A stretch of 64,000 nt of DNA from positions 310,001-374,000 of the forward strand of contig NZ_FOSZ01000004.1 in assembly GCF_900114415.1 (NCBI RefSeq). Direction: 5' to 3'. Each line of letters opens with the position of its first letter. Positions within the stretch are counted from its first letter, which is position 1. Origin of the DNA: Shimia haliotis (GTDB lineage: Bacteria > Pseudomonadota > Alphaproteobacteria > Rhodobacterales > Rhodobacteraceae). This document shows, piece after piece, positions 16,770-25,833 of the stretch. Below the pieces are notes generated by a model. It searched no databases. It was given only the letters and a program-made list of their open reading frames with translations, and was not told where the DNA came from. The translations under genes and the position numbers were made by a program.

Positions 16770-18427
16770 CACGATGGCTTGGCCTCGGCGACGTCTGTGC
16801 TTACTGCTACCTCATGCGCCAGTGGCTCGTCCCATTCCACCTCCGAAATCTTGAGGTCGGCCGTGTCGGCCTCATAGTTCGGCGTCATGATCTGCACTTT
16901 GTTTTCGTTGAAGACGTCGGTGATGTTTTTGTGTAGCTCGGATAGAAGCAGCGGCAGAGAAGATCCGCGTGTTGTGAACGCATTGATCTGATAGACGGTC
17001 GCAAAATCCATCAAGCCGGTAACCAGCACAAATGGTGCAGGCGAATTTTTGAGCCCTTTTGTGCGCCGTGCGGCTTCTACCAACATGGCTTCGACTTTCT
17101 TGCGCGGTTCCTCATAACCGATGCCGACCGAAGTGTGCAGCAATAGACCTTTGCCATCGATTTGGCTGGAGTAGTTGGTCACTTCGCTCGACAAGAGGGT
17201 GGCGTTGGGAATGCTAATAAGTTCATTCTTTACGGACTTGAGGTAGGTTTCCATCAAACGGATTTGCATTACGTCGCCGTAGAAATCCCCGACTCTGATG
17301 CGGTCTCCCACGTTCATGCTGCGTTTGTAGAGCACGAAAAGACCGGCCAACAAATTGGAGACAACCGAGTTGGAACCCATCGACACCATCACGCCAACAA
17401 GGATGGTTAGACCCTGAAACGCAGCCGAGTCCGATCCGGGAATATAGGGAAAACAAATCACTGCCGCGATCAGAATCAAGCCGCCACGGATCAAATTATA
17501 AGTGGGCCAAATCCAGTGACTTTCGAAAGAACGCAACTCCACAACCCCTTGCTCAACGCTTTCAAAAAACAGGTGCGTGCCCTTGATCAGCCATCGGGTG
17601 AGGCCGGCGATGATCAGGATGGTGATCAAATTTGGCAGGTAGGCGACAAAGCCCGACAACAGACCGAGGATCGGATTTGTGACATACCGGATCAGCAACT
17701 CTGCGGCGGAGCGCGTGTTTGGAAAGGCCAAAAGCACAAAGGACAGGAAATAGTAAAATCCAGTGAAGAGAAAAATGTCGATCAGCAGCCTGATAAAGAA
17801 ACGGGCCAAATCGGACACCGCAGAGCTTTGAACTATGTCCTTGGTTGCCTCCTGAAGCACTTTTGCACGTCGTTCGACAATACGGGCCACCAATCGTGGC
17901 AATCGTCTTCTGATCCAAAGAAGTACAGTGAAGTATACGACAAAAACGCCGGACCAGATCGCGGCGGTCAAGGCCCCGTGCGAGAAGGCTTCGTCTGTGC
18001 GATTGGCACGATAGGCCAGAATTGCTTGTTCTACGGCCTCCGAATGCAGCTGCGCCAGCACCGCAATATCCATTTGTTCGAATTCGGCGTCAGCCTCAGT
18101 TGTCAGCGTGACCAAGGTGCCGTCTGCATAGATCGAACGGCCGATCTCGCTGCGCTCTACTCGCATTGTAACAGAGGGCGCTTCGTTTCGGGTGGCCACC
18201 TCAACGATGCGTTGTGTCACCAGATCTGCGCGTTCTTCTGCGGGCAGCGCCGTTGAGCCCCGCACAGAGAAAATTTCTTCACCGTCGACAACAACGGGTT
18301 GCAAAAATACATCGCTGTCCACGGCGGGCTGGGTTTCGACAACGGTTTCAGCGTCCTGCGCCCACACGGTTGTGGCCAACGCGATGATGCTCACGAAGAT
18401 GTGCAGAATTTTTTTCAGCTGTCTCAT
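16769..18427 (-). CDS. MscS-family mechanosensitive ion channel with periplasmic N-domain
   Basis: A 552-residue inner-membrane channel. It has a signal peptide (residues 1-23, ending TTVWA), a soluble periplasmic region of about 120 residues, then several transmembrane helices between about 155 and 340. The pore helix and MscS beta domain follow: LVGVMVSMGSNSVVSNLLAG then FVLYKRSMNVGDRIRVGDFYGDV. A C-terminal alpha/beta domain closes the protein. Such channels open on membrane tension to release osmolytes during hypo-osmotic shock. The ATG with GAGAGG upstream is chosen; an extension of 27 codons has no support. It is coupled to the broken efflux lipoprotein gene downstream. Confidence 0.85.
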   Translation of the reverse strand: MRQLKKILHIFVSIIALATTVWAQDAETVVETQPAVDSDVFLQPVVVDGEEIFSVRGSTALPAEERADLVTQRIVEVATRNEAPSVTMRVERSEIGRSIYADGTLVTLTTEADAEFEQMDIAVLAQLHSEAVEQAILAYRANRTDEAFSHGALTAAIWSGVFVVYFTVLLWIRRRLPRLVARIVERRAKVLQEATKDIVQSSAVSDLARFFIRLLIDIFLFTGFYYFLSFVLLAFPNTRSAAELLIRYVTNPILGLLSGFVAYLPNLITILIIAGLTRWLIKGTHLFFESVEQGVVELRSFESHWIWPTYNLIRGGLILIAAVICFPYIPGSDSAAFQGLTILVGVMVSMGSNSVVSNLLAGLFVLYKRSMNVGDRIRVGDFYGDVMQIRLMETYLKSVKNELISIPNATLLSSEVTNYSSQIDGKGLLLHTSVGIGYEEPRKKVEAMLVEAARRTKGLKNSPAPFVLVTGLMDFATVYQINAFTTRGSSLPLLLSELHKNITDVFNENKVQIMTPNYEADTADLKISEVEWDEPLAHEVAVSTDVAEAKPS

Positions 18428-18536
18428 TTTGGTGGCCTCTCCCGTAATGCGGGTCGCGATACGCCGCATAGTTCCCCACTGAAGGCTAGTAGGGAGGAGC
18501 GGGATCACAAAGACTTATCTCGCGAAGGGAGGCCAC

Positions 18537-18564
18537 AAAAAAACCCGCCCACGAAGGGGCGGGT
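18537..18564 (-). terminator. Rho-independent terminator after argG
   Basis: An 8-bp stem (ACCCGCCC / GGGCGGGT) with a 6-base loop is flanked on the argG-distal side by seven A on the plus strand, which is a T-run in argG orientation. It lies 25 bp past the argG stop codon. Confidence 0.85.
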
Positions 18565-18588
18565 CAATTTTTCTGGTTTGAACAGCCG

Positions 18589-19821
18589 CTATTTTTTTTC
18601 CGCTACGTGCTTATTGCGCATCGCAATCAGCTTCAGACGCAACGCCTGCAGCTGGATAAAGCCCGCCGCGTCTTTTTGGTCATAGGCGCCGGCATCGTCT
18701 TCAAATGTCACATGCTCTTCGGAATAGAGCGAATGATCCGACCAGCGGCCGACAGTGTTCACGGAACCCTTGTAAAGCTTCACGCGCACAGTGCCGGTGA
18801 CATGTTCCTGGCTGCTGTCGATGGCTGCTTGTAGCATTTCGCGCTCAGGCGAATACCAGAAACCGTTATAGATCAGCTCCGCGTATTTCGGCATCAGCTC
18901 GTCTTTGAGATGCATCGCGCCACGGTCCATGGTGATGGATTCGATGCCACGGTGTGCTTCCAAAAGAATGGTGCCGCCCGGAGTTTCGTAGATGCCACGG
19001 GATTTCATACCGACAAAGCGGCCTTCAACCAGGTCCAGACGTCCCACGCCGTGCTTGCCGCCGTATTCGTTCAACTTGGTCAGGATGGTCGCTGGGCTCA
19101 TTGCCTCGCCATTGATGCTGACCGCGTCGCCTTTTTCAAAGCCGATCTCAATGAATTCCGGCTCGTTTGGTGCGTCTTCGGGGTGCACGGTGCGCTGATA
19201 GACATAGTCCGGCGCTGCGATGGCGGGATCTTCCAGAACCTTGCCTTCGGAGGACGTGTGCAACAGGTTCGCGTCAACCGAGAATGGCGCCTCACCGCGC
19301 TTGTCCTTGGCAACAGGAATCTGGTGCTGTTCAGCAAATTCCAAAAGGCGGGTGCGGCTTGACAAATCCCACTCACGCCAAGGCGCGATCACCTTGATAT
19401 CGGGGTTCAGAGCATAGGCCGCCAGTTCAAAGCGCACCTGATCGTTGCCTTTGCCAGTCGCGCCATGCGCCACCGCGTCTGCACCGGTTGCTTCGGCAAT
19501 TTCGACGAGGCGCTTGGAGATCAGGGGTCGCGCAATCGAGGTGCCCAGCAGGTAAAGACCTTCGTAAACGGCATTGGCACGGAACATCGGGAACACAAAA
19601 TCGCGCACAAACTCTTCTCGGACATCTTCGATGAAGATGTTCTCGGGCTTGATGCCCAAAAGCTCGGCCTTTTTGCGAGCGGGGTCTAGTTCTTCGCCCT
19701 GACCAAGGTCAGCGGTGAAGGTTACAACCTCACAACCGTATTCGGTTTGCAGCCATTTCAAAATGATCGAGGTGTCGAGGCCACCTGAGTAGGCCAGCAC
19801 AACTTTTTTCGGAGCGGACAT
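18589..19821 (-). CDS. argG: Argininosuccinate synthase
   Basis: A 410-residue enzyme that condenses citrulline and aspartate with ATP to argininosuccinate, the penultimate step of arginine synthesis, in the cytoplasm. The ATP pyrophosphatase P-loop AYSGGLDTS is at residues 9-17; [16 protein letters not shown] (the family's second signature) is near residue 115. Length and end are normal. The ATG behind AGAGAG is used; an upstream extension reads through the leader and is not conserved-looking. Single-gene transcription unit with its own terminator. Note that argJ of the same pathway is elsewhere in this window. Confidence 0.96.
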   Translation of the reverse strand: MSAPKKVVLAYSGGLDTSIILKWLQTEYGCEVVTFTADLGQGEELDPARKKAELLGIKPENIFIEDVREEFVRDFVFPMFRANAVYEGLYLLGTSIARPLISKRLVEIAEATGADAVAHGATGKGNDQVRFELAAYALNPDIKVIAPWREWDLSSRTRLLEFAEQHQIPVAKDKRGEAPFSVDANLLHTSSEGKVLEDPAIAAPDYVYQRTVHPEDAPNEPEFIEIGFEKGDAVSINGEAMSPATILTKLNEYGGKHGVGRLDLVEGRFVGMKSRGIYETPGGTILLEAHRGIESITMDRGAMHLKDELMPKYAELIYNGFWYSPEREMLQAAIDSSQEHVTGTVRVKLYKGSVNTVGRWSDHSLYSEEHVTFEDDAGAYDQKDAAGFIQLQALRLKLIAMRNKHVAEKK

Positions 19822-19970
19822 ATCTGATCTCTCTAACATTTTAACGATCGCGCGATATCGGGTTTTGGCGGGCAGGGCAAGGCGACCGGATGCCCTTACT
19901 TGCATTTGCTGGCAAATCCGGTTTTCTGAGTGCAGAAAAATAACTCAAACACGATTGAACGGGGAAAATT

Positions 19971-20702
19971 ATGAAGGGTTGGACGATATTCGCTCATTCC
20001 GTTGGCTTGGCCGCAAGAAACTGGAAAGAAGCGCTTAAGATTTTTTTGGTGCCAGTGGCACTCTGCGTCGGTCTGTTCGTCGTGGTCGGTGGCTCGATCG
20101 GTCTCACTTCGGGCGAACCAACCGGAAGCATGGCACTTTTGTTTCTGATGTTTCCGCTGATGTTTATCGTGATCTTCTGGAGCGTGGTCAGCTGGCACCG
20201 TTTCGTTCTGCTCGAAGAATACCCGACGGGATGGCTTCCGACGTTCCGCTTTGACCGTATTCTGTCCTATCTGGGGCATGCTTTGCTTCTCGGGTTGGTT
20301 GCCTTTGTACTGATGATTCCGGTGGTGGCGCTTATGGCGCTTTTTGCCAGCATGGGTGCCGAAGTCCTCGCCGTGATCGTGGCTGTTCCGGCCTATATCG
20401 CGCTGGTGATCGTCATGTATCGACTGGTTCCAATCCTGCCAGCTGCGGCAATTGGCAAGCCGCTCAAGCTTATGGAGTCCTTCAATGCCACCAAAGGCGC
20501 CGCCGGCGCGATCATTGTGCTTTTGCTGGTTGTGTTCGGGGTGAACCTTGGTGTGCAATTGGTTGTGATGGCGCTGACCGCACTCTTCGCGCCATTGGGG
20601 ATCCTGTTTAGCCTCGCGGCGTCTTTGTTCCTTAGCATTGTGAACATCAGTGTCCTGACCACGTTCTATGGGCACTACATCGAGGGCCGGCCGCTCGACT
20701 GA
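19971..20702 (+). CDS. Integral membrane protein of unknown function
   Basis: A 243-residue protein with about six hydrophobic segments (for example IFLVPVALCVGLFVVV near 24-40, LLFLMFPLMFIVIFW near 55-70, ALLLGLVAFVLMIPVVALMAL near 104-124, and two further C-terminal ones). The motif WHRFVLLEEYPTGWLP between helices two and three and the overall layout recall glycerophosphodiester-phosphodiesterase-like or DUF4013-type membrane proteins of alphaproteobacteria, but I do not recognise it with certainty. A strong GGGGAA ribosome site precedes the ATG. It sits 38 bp upstream of ilvA on the same strand and may be co-transcribed with it. Confidence 0.7.
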   Translation: MKGWTIFAHSVGLAARNWKEALKIFLVPVALCVGLFVVVGGSIGLTSGEPTGSMALLFLMFPLMFIVIFWSVVSWHRFVLLEEYPTGWLPTFRFDRILSYLGHALLLGLVAFVLMIPVVALMALFASMGAEVLAVIVAVPAYIALVIVMYRLVPILPAAAIGKPLKLMESFNATKGAAGAIIVLLLVVFGVNLGVQLVVMALTALFAPLGILFSLAASLFLSIVNISVLTTFYGHYIEGRPLD

Positions 20703-20740
20703 CCCTTGCCACCGGCACCGACTTCGGTATGTGATCGGGC

Positions 20741-21979
20741 ATGTCTGATTTTCAATCAAATGCCCGGTCCGCCGTTGCAGCGATGCGCGATGTCTTTCCT
20801 GCGACTCCGCTGCAACTGAACGCTCATCTATCCAAGCGGTTTGGCGCGGATGTCTGGCTCAAACGCGAAGATCTGACGCCGGTGCGCTCCTACAAGCTGC
20901 GCGGAGCACTGAACGCCATGCGCAAGCGGCGTGTAAGCAACCCGGATCAGCGGATTTTTGTCTGTGCCAGTGCCGGAAACCACGCGCAGGGCGTGGCGTT
21001 CATGTGCAAACATTTCGACGTGAAAGGCGTGATCTTCATGCCCGTGACCACGCCCCAGCAAAAGATCTTCAAAACGCAGGTCTTCGGTGGGGACAATGTC
21101 GAAATCCGCCTTGTGGGCGACTACTTTGATGACACGCTTGCCGCGGCTCAGGCTTATTGCGAAGAGGCCGGCGCGGCCTTCCTTTCGCCTTTTGACGACG
21201 AAGATGTGATTGAAGGGCAGGCGGCTGTGGCGGTCGAAGTGCAAGACCAGCTTGGTCGCGTGCCTGATCACATCATTCTGCCTGTGGGTGGAGGTGGCCT
21301 AAGCTCGGGCGTGCGCAGCTATTTTGGGGACAGCACCCGTTATACATTTGTCGAACCCTCCGGCGGCGCCAGCCTCGCGGCGGCGGTTGAGGCGGGGCAC
21401 CCGGTCACATTGAACCAGCTTGACGGTTTTGTGGACGGTGCGGCGGTGGCACGGATCGGAGAACGCACTTTTGCGCGGCTTTCGGACATTACCCGCGATG
21501 ATGTAATTGCCGCGTCCGAAGACCGGATTTGTGCCACGATGATGGAAATGCTGAATGTCGAAGGCATCGTTCTGGAACCCGCGGGGGCGCTCGCGGTGGA
21601 TGCCTTGACGGATGTGGCCGACCAGATCCGAGGCAAAACCGTGGTTTGTGTTGTGTCGGGCGGAAATTTCGATTTCGAACGGCTGCCCGAAGTCAAAGAG
21701 CGGGCACAGAGATTCTCTGGCGTGAAGAAATATTTTATCCTGCGAATGCCGCAGCGCCCCGGTGCCCTGCGCGATTTTTTGGAAACGCTTGGGCCCGACG
21801 ACGACATCGCGCGCTTTGAATACCTGAAGAAGTCCGCGCGGAACTTCGGGTCGGTTCTGATCGGGATTGAAACCAAAAGCCCGCAAAATTTCGACGCCCT
21901 GTTTAAACGCATCGAAGCTGCGGGAATGACTTTTACCGACATAACCAATGACGAAACATTGGGTGAATTTGTGCTCTAG
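20741..21979 (+). CDS. ilvA: Threonine ammonia-lyase (threonine dehydratase)
   Basis: A 412-residue PLP enzyme that converts threonine to 2-oxobutanoate and ammonia, the first committed step toward isoleucine. The PLP lysine is in VRSYKLRGAL (about residue 52); the phosphate-binding glycine loop is PVGGGGLSSG (about 183-192). A single C-terminal regulatory ACT-like region follows (from FILRMPQRPGALRDF near 330), as in the short, one-ACT biosynthetic form found in many bacteria; E. coli IlvA has two such domains. Cytoplasmic. It follows a membrane protein gene and is convergent with the Hpt gene. Confidence 0.92.
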   Translation: MSDFQSNARSAVAAMRDVFPATPLQLNAHLSKRFGADVWLKREDLTPVRSYKLRGALNAMRKRRVSNPDQRIFVCASAGNHAQGVAFMCKHFDVKGVIFMPVTTPQQKIFKTQVFGGDNVEIRLVGDYFDDTLAAAQAYCEEAGAAFLSPFDDEDVIEGQAAVAVEVQDQLGRVPDHIILPVGGGGLSSGVRSYFGDSTRYTFVEPSGGASLAAAVEAGHPVTLNQLDGFVDGAAVARIGERTFARLSDITRDDVIAASEDRICATMMEMLNVEGIVLEPAGALAVDALTDVADQIRGKTVVCVVSGGNFDFERLPEVKERAQRFSGVKKYFILRMPQRPGALRDFLETLGPDDDIARFEYLKKSARNFGSVLIGIETKSPQNFDALFKRIEAAGMTFTDITNDETLGEFVL

Positions 21980-21983
21980 AGGT

Positions 21984-22307
21984 TTATGCTGCGGCGAGCT
22001 TTTGTTGGAAGATCGCTTTGCTTTCCTCAAACGCGCTGAGCACAGCCGAAACGTCTACTGTTGCCGCTTGGCCCGCGGCGGAGGCGGCTTCGCCAGCCTG
22101 ACAAAGCTGCGAAAACGTTTCGAACCCGAGGTTCAGAGCGCTGCCCTTCAGAAAGTGCAGGTCTGCTTCGAGGGAGGACAGATCCGGTGCCGTGCGCAGG
22201 CGTTCGGTCACTTCCTCAACCTCATCAAGAAACAGGTCGACCACCTCGTCGAAATCTTCTGCTCCAATTTCGTCGCGCAATTCTTCGACTCGTTCCCAGT
22301 TGATCAT
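21984..22307 (-). CDS. Stand-alone Hpt (histidine phosphotransfer) protein
   Basis: A 107-residue four-helix Hpt domain. The phosphorylated histidine is His51 in the signature DLHFLKGSALNLGF, with the usual K-G-S following. Such proteins relay phosphate between a hybrid kinase and a response regulator. The ATG is preceded by AAGGAG. It is transcribed divergently from a response-regulator/PP2C phosphatase gene (151 bp between starts), and the two are likely partners in one phosphorelay. No kinase is encoded in the window, so the input is unknown. Confidence 0.88.
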   Translation of the reverse strand: MINWERVEELRDEIGAEDFDEVVDLFLDEVEEVTERLRTAPDLSSLEADLHFLKGSALNLGFETFSQLCQAGEAASAAGQAATVDVSAVLSAFEESKAIFQQKLAAA

Positions 22308-22458
22308 GGCGCTCTCCTTGTGACTTTGCCTGCAGGGTCGCAGCAAAGAGTTAAGAAAGTCTGGTTGATAAAATTTTTAACAAACTCCGGGATTTGTTGA
22401 CGCTCCGTTAAGTGACAGAGCCCTAGAGTTGCGGGGATTCCCAAGCACCGAGGGTTGG

Positions 22459-23727
22459 ATGACTGTGCAAACTATGACTGTTCAAGCTATGGACGCGGTG
22501 GCGGATTCCGGTGTGATCCGTCGCGTTCTTGTTGTTGACGACAGCCGTGTACAGCGGCGCATTCTCAGCGTGTCTCTCAAACGGGAAGGCTACGACGTGA
22601 TCGAGGCTGCCTCAGGTCAGGAGGCGCTGGAAATTTGCCGTGAGAATTTGCCTGATCTCATTCTTTCCGACTGGATGATGCCCGGGATGTCCGGTCTGGA
22701 GTTCTGTCGGGAGCTGCGGGAGATACCGGTAGAAAGCTATGCCTATTTCATTCTGCTGACCTCCAAAAGTGAGAAGGACGAAGTGGCTCAGGGTTTTGCC
22801 GCTGGCGCGGATGACTTCCTGACCAAACCGGTGAACGGGTATGAGCTGCGCGCGCGGATCAGTGCGGGTGAGCGCATCCTGCGCATGCAGCATGAGTTGA
22901 CGGAAAAAAACCGTGTTATCACCGATACCTTGGATGAATTGCAGCGCCTTTATGATTCGTTGGACAACGACCTTTTGGCCGCGAAAAAGCTGCAACAGTC
23001 TCTTGTGCCGGACCGGTTCCGCGACTTTGGCCTAGGCGCGGTGTCGTTGCTCTTGCAGTCCTCCGGTCACGTTGGCGGCGATCTTGTCGGCCACTACAAA
23101 ATTTCGGACACCAGACTCGGTCTTTATTCCATCGATGTTTCCGGACATGGCATCAGTTCCGCCCTGATCACCGCGCGGCTGGCGGGGTATCTCTCCTCTT
23201 CCTCGCCGGAACAGAATGTGGCGATGCAAGTTTATCCGGACGGGTCACATGAACATTTGGAACCCAAAGAGGTGATCTGCCGCCTGAATGAAATCATCCT
23301 CGACGAGATGGAGACTGAGCACTACTTCACGATGCTTTTGGCCGACGTTGATCTGGAAACCGGCAGAGTCACCATGGCACAAGCAGGGCATCCCCATCCC
23401 CTGATCCAACGTGCTGATGGCACGGTAGAACAAGATGGCCCTGGCGGGCTGCCAGTCGGTCTTATTCCCGGGGCGGAGTTCTCGCAGTTTGTCTTGCAGT
23501 TGCACCCCGGAGACCGGCTTTTCATGATGTCCGATGGCGTGACCGAATGTCCTGATACCGATAGCGGCATGTTGGGAGAAAACGGGTTTGAGACAATGGT
23601 GCGCGATCTGCATGGACATGCGTTGGATGAAACCCTGCAGGCCATCGTGTGGAAGCTCGACGAATACAGCGGCGGTCGGGGGTTTCCGGATGACATTTCC
23701 GGTATCCTTCTGGAATACCGAGGTTAA
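22459..23727 (+). CDS. Response regulator with PP2C-type (RsbU/SpoIIE-like) phosphatase output
   Basis: A 422-residue protein. Residues 20-140 form a receiver domain with acidic pocket Asp27/Asp28, phospho-acceptor Asp71 (LILSDWMMPGMSG), Thr101 and Lys123 (FLTKPV). A coiled linker (ELTEKNRVITDTLDELQRLY) leads to a PPM phosphatase domain from about 175: GGDLVGHY, IDVSGHG and GFPDDISG supply the metal-binding aspartates. Such proteins dephosphorylate anti-sigma-factor antagonists in partner switching. No antagonist or anti-sigma gene is nearby. The start is the ATG behind GAGGG; an extension of ten codons is possible. Likely receives phosphate from the adjacent Hpt protein. Confidence 0.88.
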   Translation: MTVQTMTVQAMDAVADSGVIRRVLVVDDSRVQRRILSVSLKREGYDVIEAASGQEALEICRENLPDLILSDWMMPGMSGLEFCRELREIPVESYAYFILLTSKSEKDEVAQGFAAGADDFLTKPVNGYELRARISAGERILRMQHELTEKNRVITDTLDELQRLYDSLDNDLLAAKKLQQSLVPDRFRDFGLGAVSLLLQSSGHVGGDLVGHYKISDTRLGLYSIDVSGHGISSALITARLAGYLSSSSPEQNVAMQVYPDGSHEHLEPKEVICRLNEIILDEMETEHYFTMLLADVDLETGRVTMAQAGHPHPLIQRADGTVEQDGPGGLPVGLIPGAEFSQFVLQLHPGDRLFMMSDGVTECPDTDSGMLGENGFETMVRDLHGHALDETLQAIVWKLDEYSGGRGFPDDISGILLEYRG

Positions 23728-24161
23728 AGCAGGAACCGCCTGACAAAAGCGCGATCGCCTTCGTTTGCCAGAGTCCTCGCCGCCACGGTGATCGGCATCC
23801 AGACCGCTTCGTGATCGGCCTCCGGCGGTGGACCCAGCCGACGGGCCGGTCGTGCCGCATAAATGGCACAGACCTTTTCCGCCCATTTGTCGTACTCCGG
23901 CATATAGGTGAAACGCCGAAACGCCCCCAGCCGACGTGGCGCAGTCATGGTGTATCCGGTTTCTTCATAGACTTCCCGATGCAGCGCGGACACGGGAGAC
24001 TCCCCCAGATCAATACCGCCGCCAGGAAGTTGGAACTCGTCGTGTGGCGCGTGCTGATACGTTACCAACATCTCGTCGCCACGCAGCAAAATCGCATAGG
24101 CCCCGGGCCGAATACCATAACGTCGGCCGGCTTCTGGCGGTGTTCCAAAACGTGGTATCAT
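23724..24161 (-). CDS. NUDIX hydrolase
   Basis: A 145-residue cytoplasmic protein with a complete Nudix box at about residues 48-70: GGGIDLGESPVSALHREVYEETGY, in which the REVYEE glutamates bind magnesium (only the key part matters here). NUDIX enzymes cleave nucleoside diphosphates linked to another group; the specific substrate is not readable. The preceding EFQLPGG and later WMPITVA are usual for the fold. It is convergent with the phosphatase gene, their stop codons overlapping by four bases. Divergent from hslO. Confidence 0.85.
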   Translation of the reverse strand: MIPRFGTPPEAGRRYGIRPGAYAILLRGDEMLVTYQHAPHDEFQLPGGGIDLGESPVSALHREVYEETGYTMTAPRRLGAFRRFTYMPEYDKWAEKVCAIYAARPARRLGPPPEADHEAVWMPITVAARTLANEGDRAFVRRFLL

Positions 24162-24239
24162 GGGTGAAACCCCTTTTTGTGGCCCTTGCTGGCCCTATAT
24201 AGTCGCGGTATGGCAAGGGAAGGCCGATAAGGAAACCCC

Positions 24240-25241
24240 ATGAAACCCGCAAACACGATTGCCTGGGACGACACGGTACTGCCGTTCCAGCTGGATAAAT
24301 CTGACATTCGCGGCCGCGTCGCGCGCCTTGATGGTGTGCTGTCGGGCGTATTGAAACAACATGCCTATCCGGAAACGGTAGAAGCGCTTGTGGCCGAGAT
24401 GGCTCTGCTGACCGCATTGATCGGGCAGACCATCAGCCTGCGCTGGAAGCTGTCGCTGCAAGTGCAGACCGATGGCCCCGTGCGCATGATCGCGACCGAT
24501 TACTATGCACCGACCGCCGGAGGCGAGCCGGCCCGCATTCGCGCCTACGCCAGCTTTGATGAGGAACGCCTGACCGACGGCGCGCCGTTTGATCAACTTG
24601 GCAACGGCTATTTCGCGGTCCTGATTGATCAAGGTGATGGCATGAAGCCCTATCAGGGCATCTCCGGCCTCATTGGTGGATCACTGCAAGCGTCGGCAGA
24701 GGCGTATTTCGCCCAATCTGAGCAGCTGGCGACACGTTTTTCGCTGAAGTTCGGCAAATCTGTCGAACCCGGTGTGGGCGAGCATTGGCGGGCTGGCGGC
24801 ATCATGCTGCAGCACATGCCCAAAGCCAGCCCGCATGTGTCGGGCGAAGGCGGCAGCGGCGAAAGCGGTCTGTTGCTGGCCAAAGATGTGGTGAACGAGG
24901 AAGACATGGAGAACTGGAACCGGGCCAACATTCTGTTGGACACGGTTGAAGAGCTCGAGATGATTGGCCCTTCGGTGCCGCCGACGGATCTTCTGGTGCG
25001 TCTCTTCCACGAAGAAGCGCCGCGCGTATATGACGCCCAGCAGGTCAAATTCGGCTGTACGTGCTCCGAGGATCGTGTGCGCCAGTCGCTGTCGATCTAT
25101 TCGGCCAAGGACATTCAAACGATGACGACGCCGGAAAACCGTGTCGAAGTCGATTGCCAGTTCTGCGGCGCGCATTACGACCTTGATCCGACCTCGGTCG
25201 GATTTGAGGCGAAGAAAGACGGAGACGCCGCGGGTGCCTGA
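24240..25241 (+). CDS. hslO: Redox-regulated chaperone Hsp33
   Basis: A 333-residue cytoplasmic holdase activated by oxidation. The C-terminal zinc site is intact: Cys273 and Cys275 in FGCTCSED, and Cys306 and Cys309 in CQFCGAHY (CXC plus CX2C). On oxidative stress these cysteines form disulfides, zinc is lost and the chaperone unfolds to bind clients. The start ATG has AAGGAA upstream. It overlaps the start of the next gene (CoA pyrophosphatase) by eight bases and heads a likely three-gene operon with the CCA enzyme. Confidence 0.93.
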   Translation: MKPANTIAWDDTVLPFQLDKSDIRGRVARLDGVLSGVLKQHAYPETVEALVAEMALLTALIGQTISLRWKLSLQVQTDGPVRMIATDYYAPTAGGEPARIRAYASFDEERLTDGAPFDQLGNGYFAVLIDQGDGMKPYQGISGLIGGSLQASAEAYFAQSEQLATRFSLKFGKSVEPGVGEHWRAGGIMLQHMPKASPHVSGEGGSGESGLLLAKDVVNEEDMENWNRANILLDTVEELEMIGPSVPPTDLLVRLFHEEAPRVYDAQQVKFGCTCSEDRVRQSLSIYSAKDIQTMTTPENRVEVDCQFCGAHYDLDPTSVGFEAKKDGDAAGA

Positions 25242-25833
25242 CCCGTTGTCCACCTTAAAGGCCGCGCTCTCAACCGAAAGCGCGGCCTCTTCCGATTTTG
25301 ATCTAAATCCTGATGTTGTTTTGCCAAAAGGCCGCAAGCTGCGCCCAGCAGGTGTCTTGATGCCGATCGAAATCAGCAACGGCACCCCGCATGTGATCCT
25401 CACCAAACGCGCCAGCCATCTGAAACACCACCCCGGCCAGATCGCCTTTCCGGGGGGAAAGCAGGATGAAAATGACGCTGATGTGGTCGCCGCCGCTTTG
25501 CGCGAGGCGCGTGAGGAAATTGGACTGCCGCCCGAGATCGTCGAGGTGCTTGGAACCCTTCCGACCCATGAAACCGTGACCAGTTTCTCCATGACGCCAG
25601 TTCTGGGTCTCGTCAAAGATGCGTTTGACGTGATCCCAGAGCCGGGCGAAGTCGAAGAAGTCTTTCGCGTGCCGTTGGCCCATGTGACCACGTCTGCGCG
25701 ATTTTCCGTGCAATCCCGCCGGTGGCAGGGACAGCGACGCCACTACTTTACCGTGCCCTTCGGCCCCTATTACATATGGGGCGCAACGGCCCGCATCCTG
25801 CGAGGTCTTGCGGAGCGAATGGAGAGGGTATGA
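25234..25833 (+). CDS. NUDIX CoA pyrophosphatase-like protein
   Basis: A 199-residue protein. The UPF0035 signature upstream of the Nudix box, LTKRASHLKHHPGQIAFPGG (about 71-90), is characteristic of CoA pyrophosphatases (NudL type), which split coenzyme A into 3',5'-ADP and phosphopantetheine. The Nudix glutamates follow in AALREAREEIGL. The GTG start inside the end of hslO is chosen because it gives normal family length and has GGAG upstream; the frame is open further 5' within hslO. The stop overlaps the ATG of the CCA gene (ATGA), so translation is coupled. Confidence 0.85.
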   Translation: MPDPLSTLKAALSTESAASSDFDLNPDVVLPKGRKLRPAGVLMPIEISNGTPHVILTKRASHLKHHPGQIAFPGGKQDENDADVVAAALREAREEIGLPPEIVEVLGTLPTHETVTSFSMTPVLGLVKDAFDVIPEPGEVEEVFRVPLAHVTTSARFSVQSRRWQGQRRHYFTVPFGPYYIWGATARILRGLAERMERV

